Source: Dokdonella_A sp964582225 (GTDB taxonomy: Bacteria; Pseudomonadota; Gammaproteobacteria; Xanthomonadales; Rhodanobacteraceae). Taken from it: a stretch of DNA of 9,978 nt. Under the pieces are notes generated by a model. It searched no databases. It was not told the origin of the DNA and was given only the letters and a program-made list of their open reading frames with translations. The translations under genes were made by a program, and so were the position numbers. Shown in pieces: positions 1 to 9,978 of this stretch (position 1 is the stretch's first letter; each line of letters begins with the position of its first letter). The DNA is taken from contig CAZORA010000055.1 of assembly GCA_964582225.1 (NCBI GenBank), forward strand, positions 1-9,978, written 5' to 3'.

Positions 1-54
1 AATCGTGCCCACGTTCACATGCGGCTTCTTACGCTCGAACTTTTCCTTCGACAT
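1..54 (-). CDS. tuf: Elongation factor Tu, N-terminal fragment (cut by window edge)
   Basis: Only the first 18 codons are present, reading MSKEKFERKKPHVNVGTI, and the frame runs off the left edge. This is the highly conserved start of EF-Tu, just before the GHVDHGKT P-loop, which would lie outside the window. EF-Tu is the cytoplasmic GTPase that carries aminoacyl-tRNA to the ribosomal A site. The ATG is supported by a GAGG Shine-Dalgarno sequence at 64-67, nine bases upstream, and by the conserved SKEKFER start. It follows fusA by 91 bp, the usual last position of a str operon (rpsL-rpsG-fusA-tuf). Many gammaproteobacteria carry two tuf copies; by position this would be the tufA-type copy, but the fragment cannot show whether a second exists. 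Confidence 0.96.
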   Translation of the reverse strand, partial: MSKEKFERKKPHVNVGTI

Positions 55-61
55 GACTTTC

Positions 62-67
62 TACCTC
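62..67 (-). promoter_or_regulatory. Ribosome binding site of tuf
   Basis: On the minus strand the sequence GAGGTA, containing the Shine-Dalgarno core GAGG (64-67), lies nine bases before the tuf ATG. It is one of the two best matches in the window, with that of rpoC, and fits the high translation rate expected of EF-Tu. Confidence 0.7.
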
Positions 68-95
68 GGTGTATCTGGATTGGGAACGCTGTTGT

Positions 96-129
96 CGCGG
101 CCGCGATTCGGGGACTCGCATCGGCCGCG
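96..129 (-). other. GC-rich stem-loop in the fusA-tuf spacer
   Basis: The 8-base arms CGCGGCCG (96-103) and CGGCCGCG (122-129) are perfectly complementary and enclose an 18-base loop. A GAT/ATC pairing could extend the stem past a 2-base bulge. On the transcribed strand it is followed by ACAACAGCG rather than a T-run, so it does not look like an intrinsic terminator. It lies 41 bases before the tuf start. It may influence mRNA stability or processing between fusA and tuf, but the function is unknown and GC-rich DNA produces such stems by chance. Confidence 0.4.
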
Positions 130-145
130 GCGATACGGTGGAGAC

Positions 146-2236
146 TCAGCCCTTCTTGATCACGCCTTCGGCAATGCTCGATGGTGCCTCGGCGTAGTGA
201 TCGAACTCCATGGTGAAGGTGGCGCGACCCTGGGTTTGCGAACGCAGGCTGGTCGCGTAACCGAACATTTCTCCCAGCGGCACCTGCGCGTTGATCACCT
301 TGCCTGAGGGCGAGTCGTCGGAGCCCTGCAGCACACCGCGGCGCCGCGACAGGTCGCCCATCACGTCGCCCATGTAGTCCTCCGGCGTCACCACCTCGAC
401 CTTCATGATCGGCTCGAGCAGCACCGGAGATGCCTTGCCGAAACCCTCCTTGAAGCCCATCGAGCCGGCGATCTTGAACGCCATCTCGCTGGAATCGACC
501 TCGTGATACGAACCGTCGACCAGACTGATTTTCAGATCCACCACCGGGTAGCCTGCAAGCGGTCCGCTGGTCATCGCTTCCCGGATGCCCTTGTCGACCG
601 CCGGGATGTACTCCTTCGGCACTGTGCCGCCGACGACCTGGTTATCGAACACATAGCCCGCACCGCGCTCGAGCGGCTCCAGCTCGAGCACGACGTGACC
701 ATACTGGCCCTTGCCACCCGACTGACGCACGAATTTCCCTTCCTGCCGGACCGCCTTGCGGATCGTCTCACGGTAGGCCACCTGCGGCTTGCCGACGTTC
801 GCCTCGACGTGAAATTCACGCTTCATCCGTTCAACCAGAATCTCCAGGTGCAGCTCACCCATGCCGGCGATGATGGTCTGCCCGGATTCCTCGTCGGAGC
901 GCACGCGGAAGGATGGATCCTCCTGCGCCAGGCGCGACAGGGCGATGCCCATCTTCTCCTGGTCGGACTTGGTCTTCGGCTCCACCGCCATCGCGATCAC
1001 GGGTTCCGGGAAGCTCATGCGCTCGAGGGTGATCACGTCGCCCGGTGCACACAGGGTGTCGCCGGTGGTCACGTCCTTCAGGCCCACAGCCGCAGCAATG
1101 TCGCCGGCGCGAACTTCCTTGATTTCCTTGCGATCGTCGGCGTGCATCTGCAGGATGCGGCCGATCCGCTCCTTCCTGCTCTTGACCGGGTTGTAGACGG
1201 TGTCGCCGGAGTTCAGCACGCCCGAATACACACGGAAGAAGGTCAGCGAACCGACGAACGGATCGGTCATGATCTTGAACGCCAGGGCCGCGAACGGCGC
1301 CTCGTCGTTGGCCGGGCGCGAGGCCTCGTGCTCGTTCTCGTCCACGCCCTTGAGCGGCGGGCGGTCGGACGGCGCCGGCAGGTAGCGGATGACCGCATCC
1401 AGCATCGCCTGCACGCCCTTGTTCTTGAACGCCGTGCCGCAAAACACAGGGATGAGTGAGTTGGCCAACGTACCCGCCCGGATGCCGGCGTGGATGTCGT
1501 CCTCGCTCAGGCTGCCCTCTCCGAGGTACTTGTCCATCAGCTCTTCGGAGGTCTCGGCTGCCGACTCGACCATCGATTCGTGCGCCTTGGCCGCGGCCTC
1601 CGCCAGCTCGGGCGGAATCTCGCGGTACTCGAAGCTCATGCCCTGTGAGGCGGCGTCCCAGTAGATTGCCTTCATCTTGACCAGGTCGACCACGCCCTCG
1701 AAGGCGTCCTCGGCGCCAATCGGAATCTGCATCGGCACCGGATTGGCGTTGAGTCGGCTCTTGAGCTGCCCGACTACCTTGAAAAAGTCGGCGCCGGTCC
1801 GATCCATCTTGTTGACGAAGGCGAGGCGCGGCACGCCGTATTTGTTGGCCTGGCGCCATACGGTCTCCGACTGCGGCTGTACGCCGCCGACCGAACACAA
1901 CACGAACACCGCGCCGTCCAGCACCCGCAAGGAGCGTTCGACTTCGATCGTGAAGTCGACGTGCCCCGGAGTGTCGATGATGTTGAAGCGATGCTGCGGG
2001 AAGGAATGATCCATCCCGGTCCAGAACGCCGTGGTCGCCGCTGACGTGATGGTGATGCCGCGCTCCTGCTCCTGCTCCATGAAGTCCATGGTCGCGGACC
2101 CCTCATGGGTCTCGCCCAGCTTGTGGTTCACGCCGGTGTAGAAGAGGATGCGCTCGGTGGTCGTCGTCTTTCCGGCATCGATGTGAGCCATGATGCCGAA
2201 GTTGCGATAGCGGTCGATGGGTGTGCTGCGAGCCAT
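146..2236 (-). CDS. fusA: Elongation factor G (EF-G), translocation GTPase
   Basis: This 696-residue protein has the usual EF-G length (E. coli 704). EF-G is the cytoplasmic GTPase that drives tRNA-mRNA translocation and, with RRF, ribosome recycling. All GTPase motifs are visible: P-loop AHIDAGKT (17-24), switch I EQERGITI (56-63), DTPGHVDF with the catalytic histidine (88-95, H92), NKMDR (142-146) and a GTAFKNKG G5 region. They are followed by domain II (PFVGSLTFFRVYSG), domain III (GMGELHLEI), domain IV (GGKGQYGHVV around residue 510, then YHEVDSSEMAFK) and domain V (PEDYMGDVMGDLSRRRG). Compared with remembered Xanthomonas EF-G, the stretch after GQYGHVVLELEPL is a few residues shorter, which accounts for most of the length difference. 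MARSTPIDRYRNFGIMAHID is a standard EF-G beginning. An AGGT about 11 bases upstream is a weak ribosome binding site. The gene lies 144 bp after rpsG and 91 bp before tuf and is expected to be cotranscribed with both. Confidence 0.98.
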   Translation of the reverse strand: MARSTPIDRYRNFGIMAHIDAGKTTTTERILFYTGVNHKLGETHEGSATMDFMEQEQERGITITSAATTAFWTGMDHSFPQHRFNIIDTPGHVDFTIEVERSLRVLDGAVFVLCSVGGVQPQSETVWRQANKYGVPRLAFVNKMDRTGADFFKVVGQLKSRLNANPVPMQIPIGAEDAFEGVVDLVKMKAIYWDAASQGMSFEYREIPPELAEAAAKAHESMVESAAETSEELMDKYLGEGSLSEDDIHAGIRAGTLANSLIPVFCGTAFKNKGVQAMLDAVIRYLPAPSDRPPLKGVDENEHEASRPANDEAPFAALAFKIMTDPFVGSLTFFRVYSGVLNSGDTVYNPVKSRKERIGRILQMHADDRKEIKEVRAGDIAAAVGLKDVTTGDTLCAPGDVITLERMSFPEPVIAMAVEPKTKSDQEKMGIALSRLAQEDPSFRVRSDEESGQTIIAGMGELHLEILVERMKREFHVEANVGKPQVAYRETIRKAVRQEGKFVRQSGGKGQYGHVVLELEPLERGAGYVFDNQVVGGTVPKEYIPAVDKGIREAMTSGPLAGYPVVDLKISLVDGSYHEVDSSEMAFKIAGSMGFKEGFGKASPVLLEPIMKVEVVTPEDYMGDVMGDLSRRRGVLQGSDDSPSGKVINAQVPLGEMFGYATSLRSQTQGRATFTMEFDHYAEAPSSIAEGVIKKG

Positions 2237-2329
2237 GTCGTGAAAGTACCTGATGCGGGTATCCGCGCCCGCGATGCAATCGGCCGTCCGGGCCGGGGTT
2301 GATTCATTCGGGCTTCATGCCCACGCCAG

Positions 2330-2346
2330 ACGATCGTCCCGATCGT
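2330..2346 (-). other. Short perfect hairpin in the rpsG-fusA spacer
   Basis: The 7-base arms ACGATCG (2330-2336) and CGATCGT (2340-2346) enclose a 3-base loop, about 34 bases after the rpsG stop and 93 bases before fusA. No T-run follows on the transcribed strand, so termination is unlikely. It could protect mRNA ends after processing or be a chance palindrome. The rest of the 144-bp spacer (2237-2380) shows no recognisable gene or promoter. Confidence 0.35.
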
Positions 2347-2380
2347 GCGATGCAGCCCGCACCGGGGCTCTGACCGTGCG

Positions 2381-2848
2381 CTACCAGCGGTAGTGGGAAA
2401 ACGCCTTGTTGGCCTCGGCCATGCGATGTGTTTCTTCGCGTTTCTTTACCGCTCCGCCGCGATTCTCGGACGCCTCGAGGAGCTCGGCCGCCAGCTTGCG
2501 CGGCATCGAATTCTCGCCGCGCTTGCGCGCCGCCTCGATCACCCAGCGCATCGCCAGCGCCATGCGCCGCGACGAGCGGACTTCCACCGGCACCTGATAG
2601 GTGGCACCGCCTACGCGGCGGGATTTCACCTCGACGGTAGGCGCCACGTTGCCGAGCGCCTTCTCCACCAGCTCCACCGGCTCCGCGTGCTTCTCGCCGA
2701 TCTGTTCCAGTGCGCCGTAGACGATGCTCTCGGCCACCGACTTCTTGCCGCTTTTCATCACCATGTTGATGAAGCGCGCAATCACCTGGCTGCCATGCTT
2801 CGGATCGGGCAGCAGTTCGCGGTTTGGGGTATTGCCTTTGCGGGACAT
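2381..2848 (-). CDS. rpsG: 30S ribosomal protein S7
   Basis: This 155-residue protein matches S7, the primary 16S rRNA-binding protein that nucleates assembly of the 30S head and lines the E-site and mRNA exit region. The family body is clear: FINMVMKSGKKSVAESIVY, then VEVKSRRVGGATYQVPVEVR (about 75-94), RRMALAMRW, and the C-terminal run KKREETHRMAEANKAF ending in HYRW. The length equals the short S7 form found in most bacteria, not the extended E. coli K-12 form. The MSRKGNTPNREL start recalls Xanthomonadales S7. The ribosome binding site is weak (GAGAAG a few bases upstream), which would fit translational coupling to rpsL 75 bp upstream. In E. coli S7 represses its own operon by binding the rpsL-rpsG spacer; hairpins in the same position here suggest the same control, but this is inferred. 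Confidence 0.98.
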   Translation of the reverse strand: MSRKGNTPNRELLPDPKHGSQVIARFINMVMKSGKKSVAESIVYGALEQIGEKHAEPVELVEKALGNVAPTVEVKSRRVGGATYQVPVEVRSSRRMALAMRWVIEAARKRGENSMPRKLAAELLEASENRGGAVKKREETHRMAEANKAFSHYRW

Positions 2849-2865
2849 GCGATCTTCTCAATGAT

Positions 2866-2895
2866 GCGGCCGCATGGCCGCTTGATACTCAAGCG
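2866..2895 (-). promoter_or_regulatory. Paired hairpins in the rpsL-rpsG spacer, candidate S7 autoregulatory site
   Basis: Two perfect stems overlap in this short spacer. One has arms 2879-2885 and 2889-2895 (7 bp, 3-base loop); the other has arms 2866-2871 and 2876-2881 (6 bp, 4-base loop). They share 2879-2881, so both cannot be fully paired at once. Just upstream in the mRNA, 2896-2911 is a near-palindrome centred on GGCGCC. In E. coli, S7 binds structured RNA in this spacer and controls translation of rpsG and downstream genes. Position and structure fit that role here; no sequence-level match to the E. coli site was established. Confidence 0.45.
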
Positions 2896-2923
2896 CGACG
2901 GGCGCCTGTCGATGAGGGATGAC

Positions 2924-3298
2924 TCAGCTCTTTGGGCGCTTGGCGCCGTACTTCGAGCGCGCCTGCTTGCGCTTGGCCACGCCGGCGGCATCCAGGCTGC
3001 CGCGCACCGTGTGATAGCGCACGCCGGGAAGATCCTTGACGCGGCCGCCGCGAATCAGCACCACCGAGTGCTCTTGCAGGTTGTGCCCTTCACCGCCGAT
3101 GTAGCTGATGACCTCGAAGCCGTTGGTCAGCCGCACCTTTGCCACCTTGCGCATCGCCGAGTTCGGCTTCTTCGGCGTGGTCGTGTACACGCGCGTGCAC
3201 ACCCCTCGACGCTGCGGGCAATTGGCGAGCGCCGGCGACGCGCTCTTGTAGGTCTTGGGACTGCGCGACTTGCGGACCAGCTGATTGACTGTTGACAT
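2924..3298 (-). CDS. rpsL: 30S ribosomal protein S12
   Basis: This 124-residue protein matches S12 over its full length (E. coli also 124). S12 lies at the decoding centre of the 30S subunit, contacts helices 18, 27 and 44 of 16S rRNA, and governs decoding accuracy. Visible family signatures are VNQLVRK at the start, CPQRRGVCTRVYTTTPKKPN (about 27-46), GGEGHNLQEHSVVLIRGGRV (68-87), KDLPGVRYH and the basic end KYGAKRPKS. Lysines K43 and K88, whose replacement gives streptomycin resistance, are both wild-type. D89, the residue methylthiolated by RimO in E. coli, is present. The start is fixed by homology, since only an AAGG one base from the ATG resembles a Shine-Dalgarno sequence. It is the first gene of the str operon and lies 92 bases downstream of the inferred transcription start near 3390. 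Confidence 0.98.
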   Translation of the reverse strand: MSTVNQLVRKSRSPKTYKSASPALANCPQRRGVCTRVYTTTPKKPNSAMRKVAKVRLTNGFEVISYIGGEGHNLQEHSVVLIRGGRVKDLPGVRYHTVRGSLDAAGVAKRKQARSKYGAKRPKS

Positions 3299-3353
3299 GC
3301 CTTGTTGAACCGTGCGGCGAATATGTGGGAGATCGCTTGGACAATCCCGGACG

Positions 3354-3385
3354 AAACAAAAGGCAGGCCCGACAAACGGCCTGCC
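3354..3385 (-). terminator. Intrinsic terminator-like hairpin upstream of rpsL
   Basis: On the minus strand a perfect 8-bp stem, GGCAGGCC (3385-3378) with GGCCTGCC (3369-3362), closes an 8-base loop. It is followed at once by TTTTGTTT (3361-3354). A GC-rich stem plus a U-rich run is the classic Rho-independent terminator form. It lies 141 bases after the rpoC stop and could end rpoBC transcription. It also lies about five bases after the inferred start site of the str promoter, so it may work as an attenuator for rpsL-rpsG-fusA-tuf. On the plus strand no T-run follows, so it acts in one direction. Confidence 0.8.
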
Positions 3386-3395
3386 AAGACGGTCG

Positions 3396-3425
3396 ATTAT
3401 AACGTGTGTTCAACGCTGCCGTCAA
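3396..3425 (-). promoter_or_regulatory. Strong sigma-70 promoter of the str operon
   Basis: On the minus strand TTGACG (3425-3420, five of six consensus bases) is followed after 18 bases by TATAAT (3401-3396, perfect -10). This is the best promoter match seen in the spacers. Transcription would begin near the G at 3390 and give a leader of about 92 bases before rpsL. The bases between -10 and the start, CGACC, are GC-rich; such discriminators often occur at promoters under ppGpp/DksA stringent control, which is plausible for ribosomal protein genes but not shown here. Confidence 0.8.
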
Positions 3426-3456
3426 ACATACGCGGTGGCTTCCTGCGCTCGAACAC

Positions 3457-3475
3457 GAGGCGAATCCTTCGCCTC
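3457..3475 (-). other. Perfect 8-bp hairpin in the rpoC-rpsL spacer
   Basis: Arms GAGGCGAA (3457-3464) and TTCGCCTC (3468-3475) enclose a 3-base loop. It lies 51 bases after the rpoC stop and upstream of the str promoter. No T-run follows on either strand, so it is not a standard terminator. It could be a 3'-end stabilising structure for rpoBC mRNA or one copy of a dispersed palindromic repeat; the window holds only one copy that I saw. Confidence 0.45.
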
Positions 3476-3487
3476 ATTTCGATGATT

Positions 3488-3503
3488 GCCGCAAGTCTGC
3501 GGC
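3488..3503 (-). other. 6-bp hairpin just after rpoC
   Basis: Arms GCCGCA (3488-3493) and TGCGGC (3498-3503) enclose a 4-base loop, 23 bases after the rpoC stop codon. No T-run follows. With the hairpin at 3457-3475 it gives the 3' end of the rpoBC message two consecutive stems, which could slow 3' exonucleases. Chance occurrence is possible. Confidence 0.3.
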
Positions 3504-3526
3504 GCTGATTCCAGTGGTTGCTGCGT

Positions 3527-7744
<4,218 letters not shown>

Positions 7745-7750
7745 GAGTTT

Positions 7751-7754
7751 CTCC
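7751..7754 (-). promoter_or_regulatory. Ribosome binding site that decides the rpoC start
   Basis: GGAG on the minus strand lies six bases before the ATG at 7744-7742. It supports starting rpoC at MKDLLNLF rather than at the upstream in-frame ATG at 7834-7832, whose 30 extra codons (MLLGTPRFTT...) resemble no part of beta'. Confidence 0.75.
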
Positions 7755-7817
7755 GGGAGTCTGGGAAGAGGATCTGGAAGTGCGGGAACGAGGAGGCAAG
7801 CGACGGTCGTGAAGCGC

Positions 7818-7848
7818 GGCGTGCCGAGGAGCACGAAGTGCCGACGCC
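7818..7848 (-). other. Possible nested stem-loop in the rpoB-rpoC spacer
   Basis: An outer 5-bp pairing (GGCGT 7818-7822 with ACGCC 7844-7848) can enclose an inner 4-bp hairpin GCAC/GTGC (7831-7841). A competing pairing, CGTGC (7820-7824) with GCACG (7831-7835), is also possible. No T-run follows, so it should not terminate transcription. The rest of the 119-bp spacer holds only the rpoC ribosome binding site. Weak evidence; chance folding of GC-rich DNA is a real alternative. Confidence 0.25.
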
Positions 7849-7863
7849 ACCTGCCCTAGTCCG

Positions 7864-9978
7864 TCATTTCTCTTCCAACTCCATGTTGATCGCCAGCGAG
7901 CGGATTTCCTTCACCAACACGTTGAACGACTCCGGCATGCCGGCGGCGATCTGGTGGTCACCGTCGACGATGTTCTTGTACATCTGGTTGCGGCCGGAGA
8001 CGTCGTCGGACTTGACCGTCAGCATCTCCTGCAGCGTGTACGCCGCGCCATAGGCTTCCAGCGCCCAGACCTCCATCTCGCCGAAGCGCTGTCCACCGAA
8101 CTGTGCCTTGCCGCCCAGGGGCTGCTGGGTGACCAGCGAATACGGCCCGGTCGAGCGCGCGTGCATCTTGTCGTCGACCAGATGATTCAGCTTCAGCATG
8201 TGCATGTAGCCAACCGTGACCTCCCGGTCGAAAGCTTCACCGGTGCGACCGTCATACAGCGTGGTCTGCCCGGACTCCGGCAGCTCGGCCAGCCGCAGCA
8301 TGGCTTTGATCTCGTCTTCCTCGGCGCCGTCGAACACCGGCGTCGCCATCGGCACGCCGTCGGTCAGATTGCGCGCCAGCGTCAGCAGCTCCGCGTCGCT
8401 GAACGACTTGAGATTCACCTTGCTTTCGCCGGGGCGACCGGTGTCGTAGATCTGGCCGAGGAACTTGCGCAGCTCGGCCACTTTGACCTGGGCGTCGAGC
8501 ATCGCCTGGATCTTCTCGCCGAGGCCCTTGGCCGCCCAGCCCAGGTGCACCTCGAGAATCTGCCCGATGTTCATGCGCGAGGGCACGCCGAGCGGATTCA
8601 GCACGATGTCCACCGGCCGCCCATCCGCGCTGTAGGGCATATCCTCCACCGGCACGATCATCGACACCACGCCCTTGTTGCCGTGGCGACCCGCCATCTT
8701 GTCGCCCGGCTGGATGCGGCGCTTCACCGCCAGGTACACCTTGACCATCTTCAGCATGCCCGGCGCAAGATCGTCGCCGGCGGTGATCTTCTGCTGCTTG
8801 GCCTTGAAACGGCGGTCGAACTCCTCCTCGTGGCGCTTGATCTGGTCGTGCGCGCGCTCGAGGAACTCCGCCGCGTCCTCGTCCTTCATGCGGATCGTGA
8901 ACCAGTCGCGCTTCTTCAGGCCGTCCAGGTACTCGTCGCTGATCGCCGCACCTTTCTTGATGCTGCCGGGACCGCCGTTGACCGTCTTGCCGATGATGTA
9001 AGCGCGCACGCGACTGAAGATCGCACTTTCGAGAATGCGGAACTGGTCGTCGAAGTCCTTCTTGACGCGCTTGATCTCCATCTCTTCGATCTGGCGCGCA
9101 CGCTTGTCCTTCTCGATGCCGTCACGGGTGAACACCTGCACGTCGATCACGGTCCCGTCCATACCGGGCGGCACGCGCAGCGAGGAGTCCTTTACGTCCG
9201 ACGCCTTCTCGCCAAAGATTGCCCGCAGCAGCTTTTCCTCGGGGGTGAGCTGGCTCTCCCCCTTGGGCGTGACTTTGCCGACCAGAATGTCGCCGGCCTT
9301 CACTTCGGCGCCGATGTAGACAATTCCCGACTCGTCCAGGCGCGTCAGCGCCGCCTCGCCGACGTTCGGGATGTCGGCCGAAATTTCCTCCGGCCCGAGC
9401 TTGGTGTCGCGCGCCTGGCAGGTCAGCTCCTCGATGTGGATGGTGGTGTAGCGATCCTCTTCCACCACACGCTCGGAGAGCAGCACCGAGTCCTCGAAGT
9501 TGTAGCCGTTCCACGGCATGAAGGCGACCAGCATGTTCTGCCCGAGCGCCAGCTCGCCAAGGTCGGTCGAGGACCCATCGGCCAGCACATCGCCAGCCTC
9601 GACCCGATCACCGACGTGCACCAGCGGGCGCTGGTTGAGATTGGTGTTCTGGTTGGAGCGCGTGTACTTGGTCAGGGTGTAGATGTCGACGCCGGCGTCG
9701 TCCTCGCCAACCTGGTCCTCGTTGGCCCGGACCACGATGCGGCCCGCATCCACCTGATCGATCACCCCCGCACGCAAGGCCGCCACGGTCACCCCGGAGT
9801 CGCGCGCGACCGCGCGCTCGATGCCGGTGCCGACCAGCGGCTTCTGGCTGCGCAGGGTCGGCACGGCCTGGCGCTGCATGTTGGCGCCCATCAGAGCGCG
9901 GTTGGCATCGTCATGCTCGAGGAACGGCACCAGCGCGGCCGCCACCGACACGGTCTGCATCGGCGACACGTCCATGTA
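7864..9978 (-). CDS. rpoB: DNA-directed RNA polymerase subunit beta, C-terminal half (cut by window edge)
   Basis: The frame is open through the right edge and gives 704 residues, starting YMDVSPMQTVSV. This corresponds to E. coli beta from roughly residue 650 onward, so the N-terminal half and the rifampicin-resistance region are outside the window. Visible elements include FLEHDDANRALMGANMQRQA, KYTRSNQNTNLNQRPLVHVG, GQNMLVAFMPWNGYNFEDS, the active-site region GDKMAGRHGNKGV with conserved lysines, VDIVLNPLGVPSRMNIGQIL, and the C-terminal LNHLVDDKMHARSTGPYSLV and GGQRFGEMEVWALEAYGAAY that contact beta'. A lineage-variable insertion (VNGGPGSIKKGAAISDEYLD, then GLKKRDWFTIRM) replaces the different E. 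coli segment before the KITAGDDLAPG block and resembles that of Xanthomonadales and betaproteobacteria. The internal ATG at 9975 is not a gene start. The protein pairs with rpoC downstream to form the polymerase catalytic core. Confidence 0.98.
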   Translation of the reverse strand, partial: YMDVSPMQTVSVAAALVPFLEHDDANRALMGANMQRQAVPTLRSQKPLVGTGIERAVARDSGVTVAALRAGVIDQVDAGRIVVRANEDQVGEDDAGVDIYTLTKYTRSNQNTNLNQRPLVHVGDRVEAGDVLADGSSTDLGELALGQNMLVAFMPWNGYNFEDSVLLSERVVEEDRYTTIHIEELTCQARDTKLGPEEISADIPNVGEAALTRLDESGIVYIGAEVKAGDILVGKVTPKGESQLTPEEKLLRAIFGEKASDVKDSSLRVPPGMDGTVIDVQVFTRDGIEKDKRARQIEEMEIKRVKKDFDDQFRILESAIFSRVRAYIIGKTVNGGPGSIKKGAAISDEYLDGLKKRDWFTIRMKDEDAAEFLERAHDQIKRHEEEFDRRFKAKQQKITAGDDLAPGMLKMVKVYLAVKRRIQPGDKMAGRHGNKGVVSMIVPVEDMPYSADGRPVDIVLNPLGVPSRMNIGQILEVHLGWAAKGLGEKIQAMLDAQVKVAELRKFLGQIYDTGRPGESKVNLKSFSDAELLTLARNLTDGVPMATPVFDGAEEDEIKAMLRLAELPESGQTTLYDGRTGEAFDREVTVGYMHMLKLNHLVDDKMHARSTGPYSLVTQQPLGGKAQFGGQRFGEMEVWALEAYGAAYTLQEMLTVKSDDVSGRNQMYKNIVDGDHQIAAGMPESFNVLVKEIRSLAINMELEEK

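Noticed and set aside
503..1459. 318-codon plus-strand open frame antisense to fusA
   Set aside because: A shadow of fusA in GC-rich DNA with no recognisable motifs.
855..1898. 347-codon minus-strand open frame overlapping fusA in another frame
   Set aside because: It is rich in Arg, Gly and Ala, as expected of a shifted reading of fusA, and EF-G is intact in its own frame, so no frameshift is implied.
2864..2875. 12-base palindrome ATGCGGCCGCAT (contains a NotI site) as a protein operator
   Set aside because: It is part of the RNA hairpin in the rpsL-rpsG spacer and sits within a transcribed region without a visible promoter, so an RNA role is more likely than a DNA operator.
2345..3295. 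316-codon plus-strand open frame spanning the antisense of rpsG, the spacer and rpsL
   Set aside because: It crosses two certain genes and a spacer, but its product shows no family features and is Arg/His/Ala-rich. It is most likely a chance opening in GC-rich DNA.
3301..3526. Possible small genes in the rpoC-rpsL spacer
   Set aside because: Open frames here extend into neighbouring genes, have no Shine-Dalgarno support and overlap the promoter and terminator. The spacer is better explained as regulatory.

Overview
The window is a stretch of core transcription and translation genes, all read from the minus strand. In transcription order, from high to low coordinates, they are: the C-terminal half of rpoB (cut by the right edge), complete rpoC, complete rpsL, complete rpsG, complete fusA, and the first 18 codons of tuf (cut by the left edge). 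It is the rpoBC cluster followed directly by the str operon. The many long open frames on the plus strand and in the other minus frames are shadows of these genes in GC-rich DNA.

The organism is very probably a GC-rich gammaproteobacterium. RpoC keeps E. coli residue numbering at the first zinc site (C70/C72/C85/C88) and at the catalytic triad (D460/D462/D464), and it carries the large proteobacterial insertion in the trigger loop. S12 (TYKSASPAL, SLDAAGVAKR), S7 (MSRKG start, HYRW end) and EF-G resemble Xanthomonadales-type sequences as I remember them. I could not run a search, so placement below class level is tentative. Unlike E. coli, where rpoBC and str lie apart, here they are adjacent.

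Layout from right to left: rpoB end (7864-9978); 119-bp spacer; rpoC (3527-7744); 228-bp spacer with two short hairpins, a near-consensus sigma-70 promoter and a strong intrinsic-terminator-like hairpin; rpsL (2924-3298); 75-bp spacer with two competing hairpins, the expected site for S7 autoregulation; rpsG (2381-2848); 144-bp spacer with a small hairpin; fusA (146-2236); 91-bp spacer with a GC-rich stem-loop; tuf start (1-54). No spacer reaches 300 bp.

The genes supply RNA polymerase beta and beta', two 30S proteins (decoding centre and head), and the translocation and aminoacyl-tRNA delivery factors. All coding sequences look intact and conventional. I found no mobile element, tRNA, CRISPR array or undescribed system. 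The most interesting signal is non-coding: the apparent str promoter fires straight into a terminator-like hairpin before rpsL, which suggests an attenuated leader.
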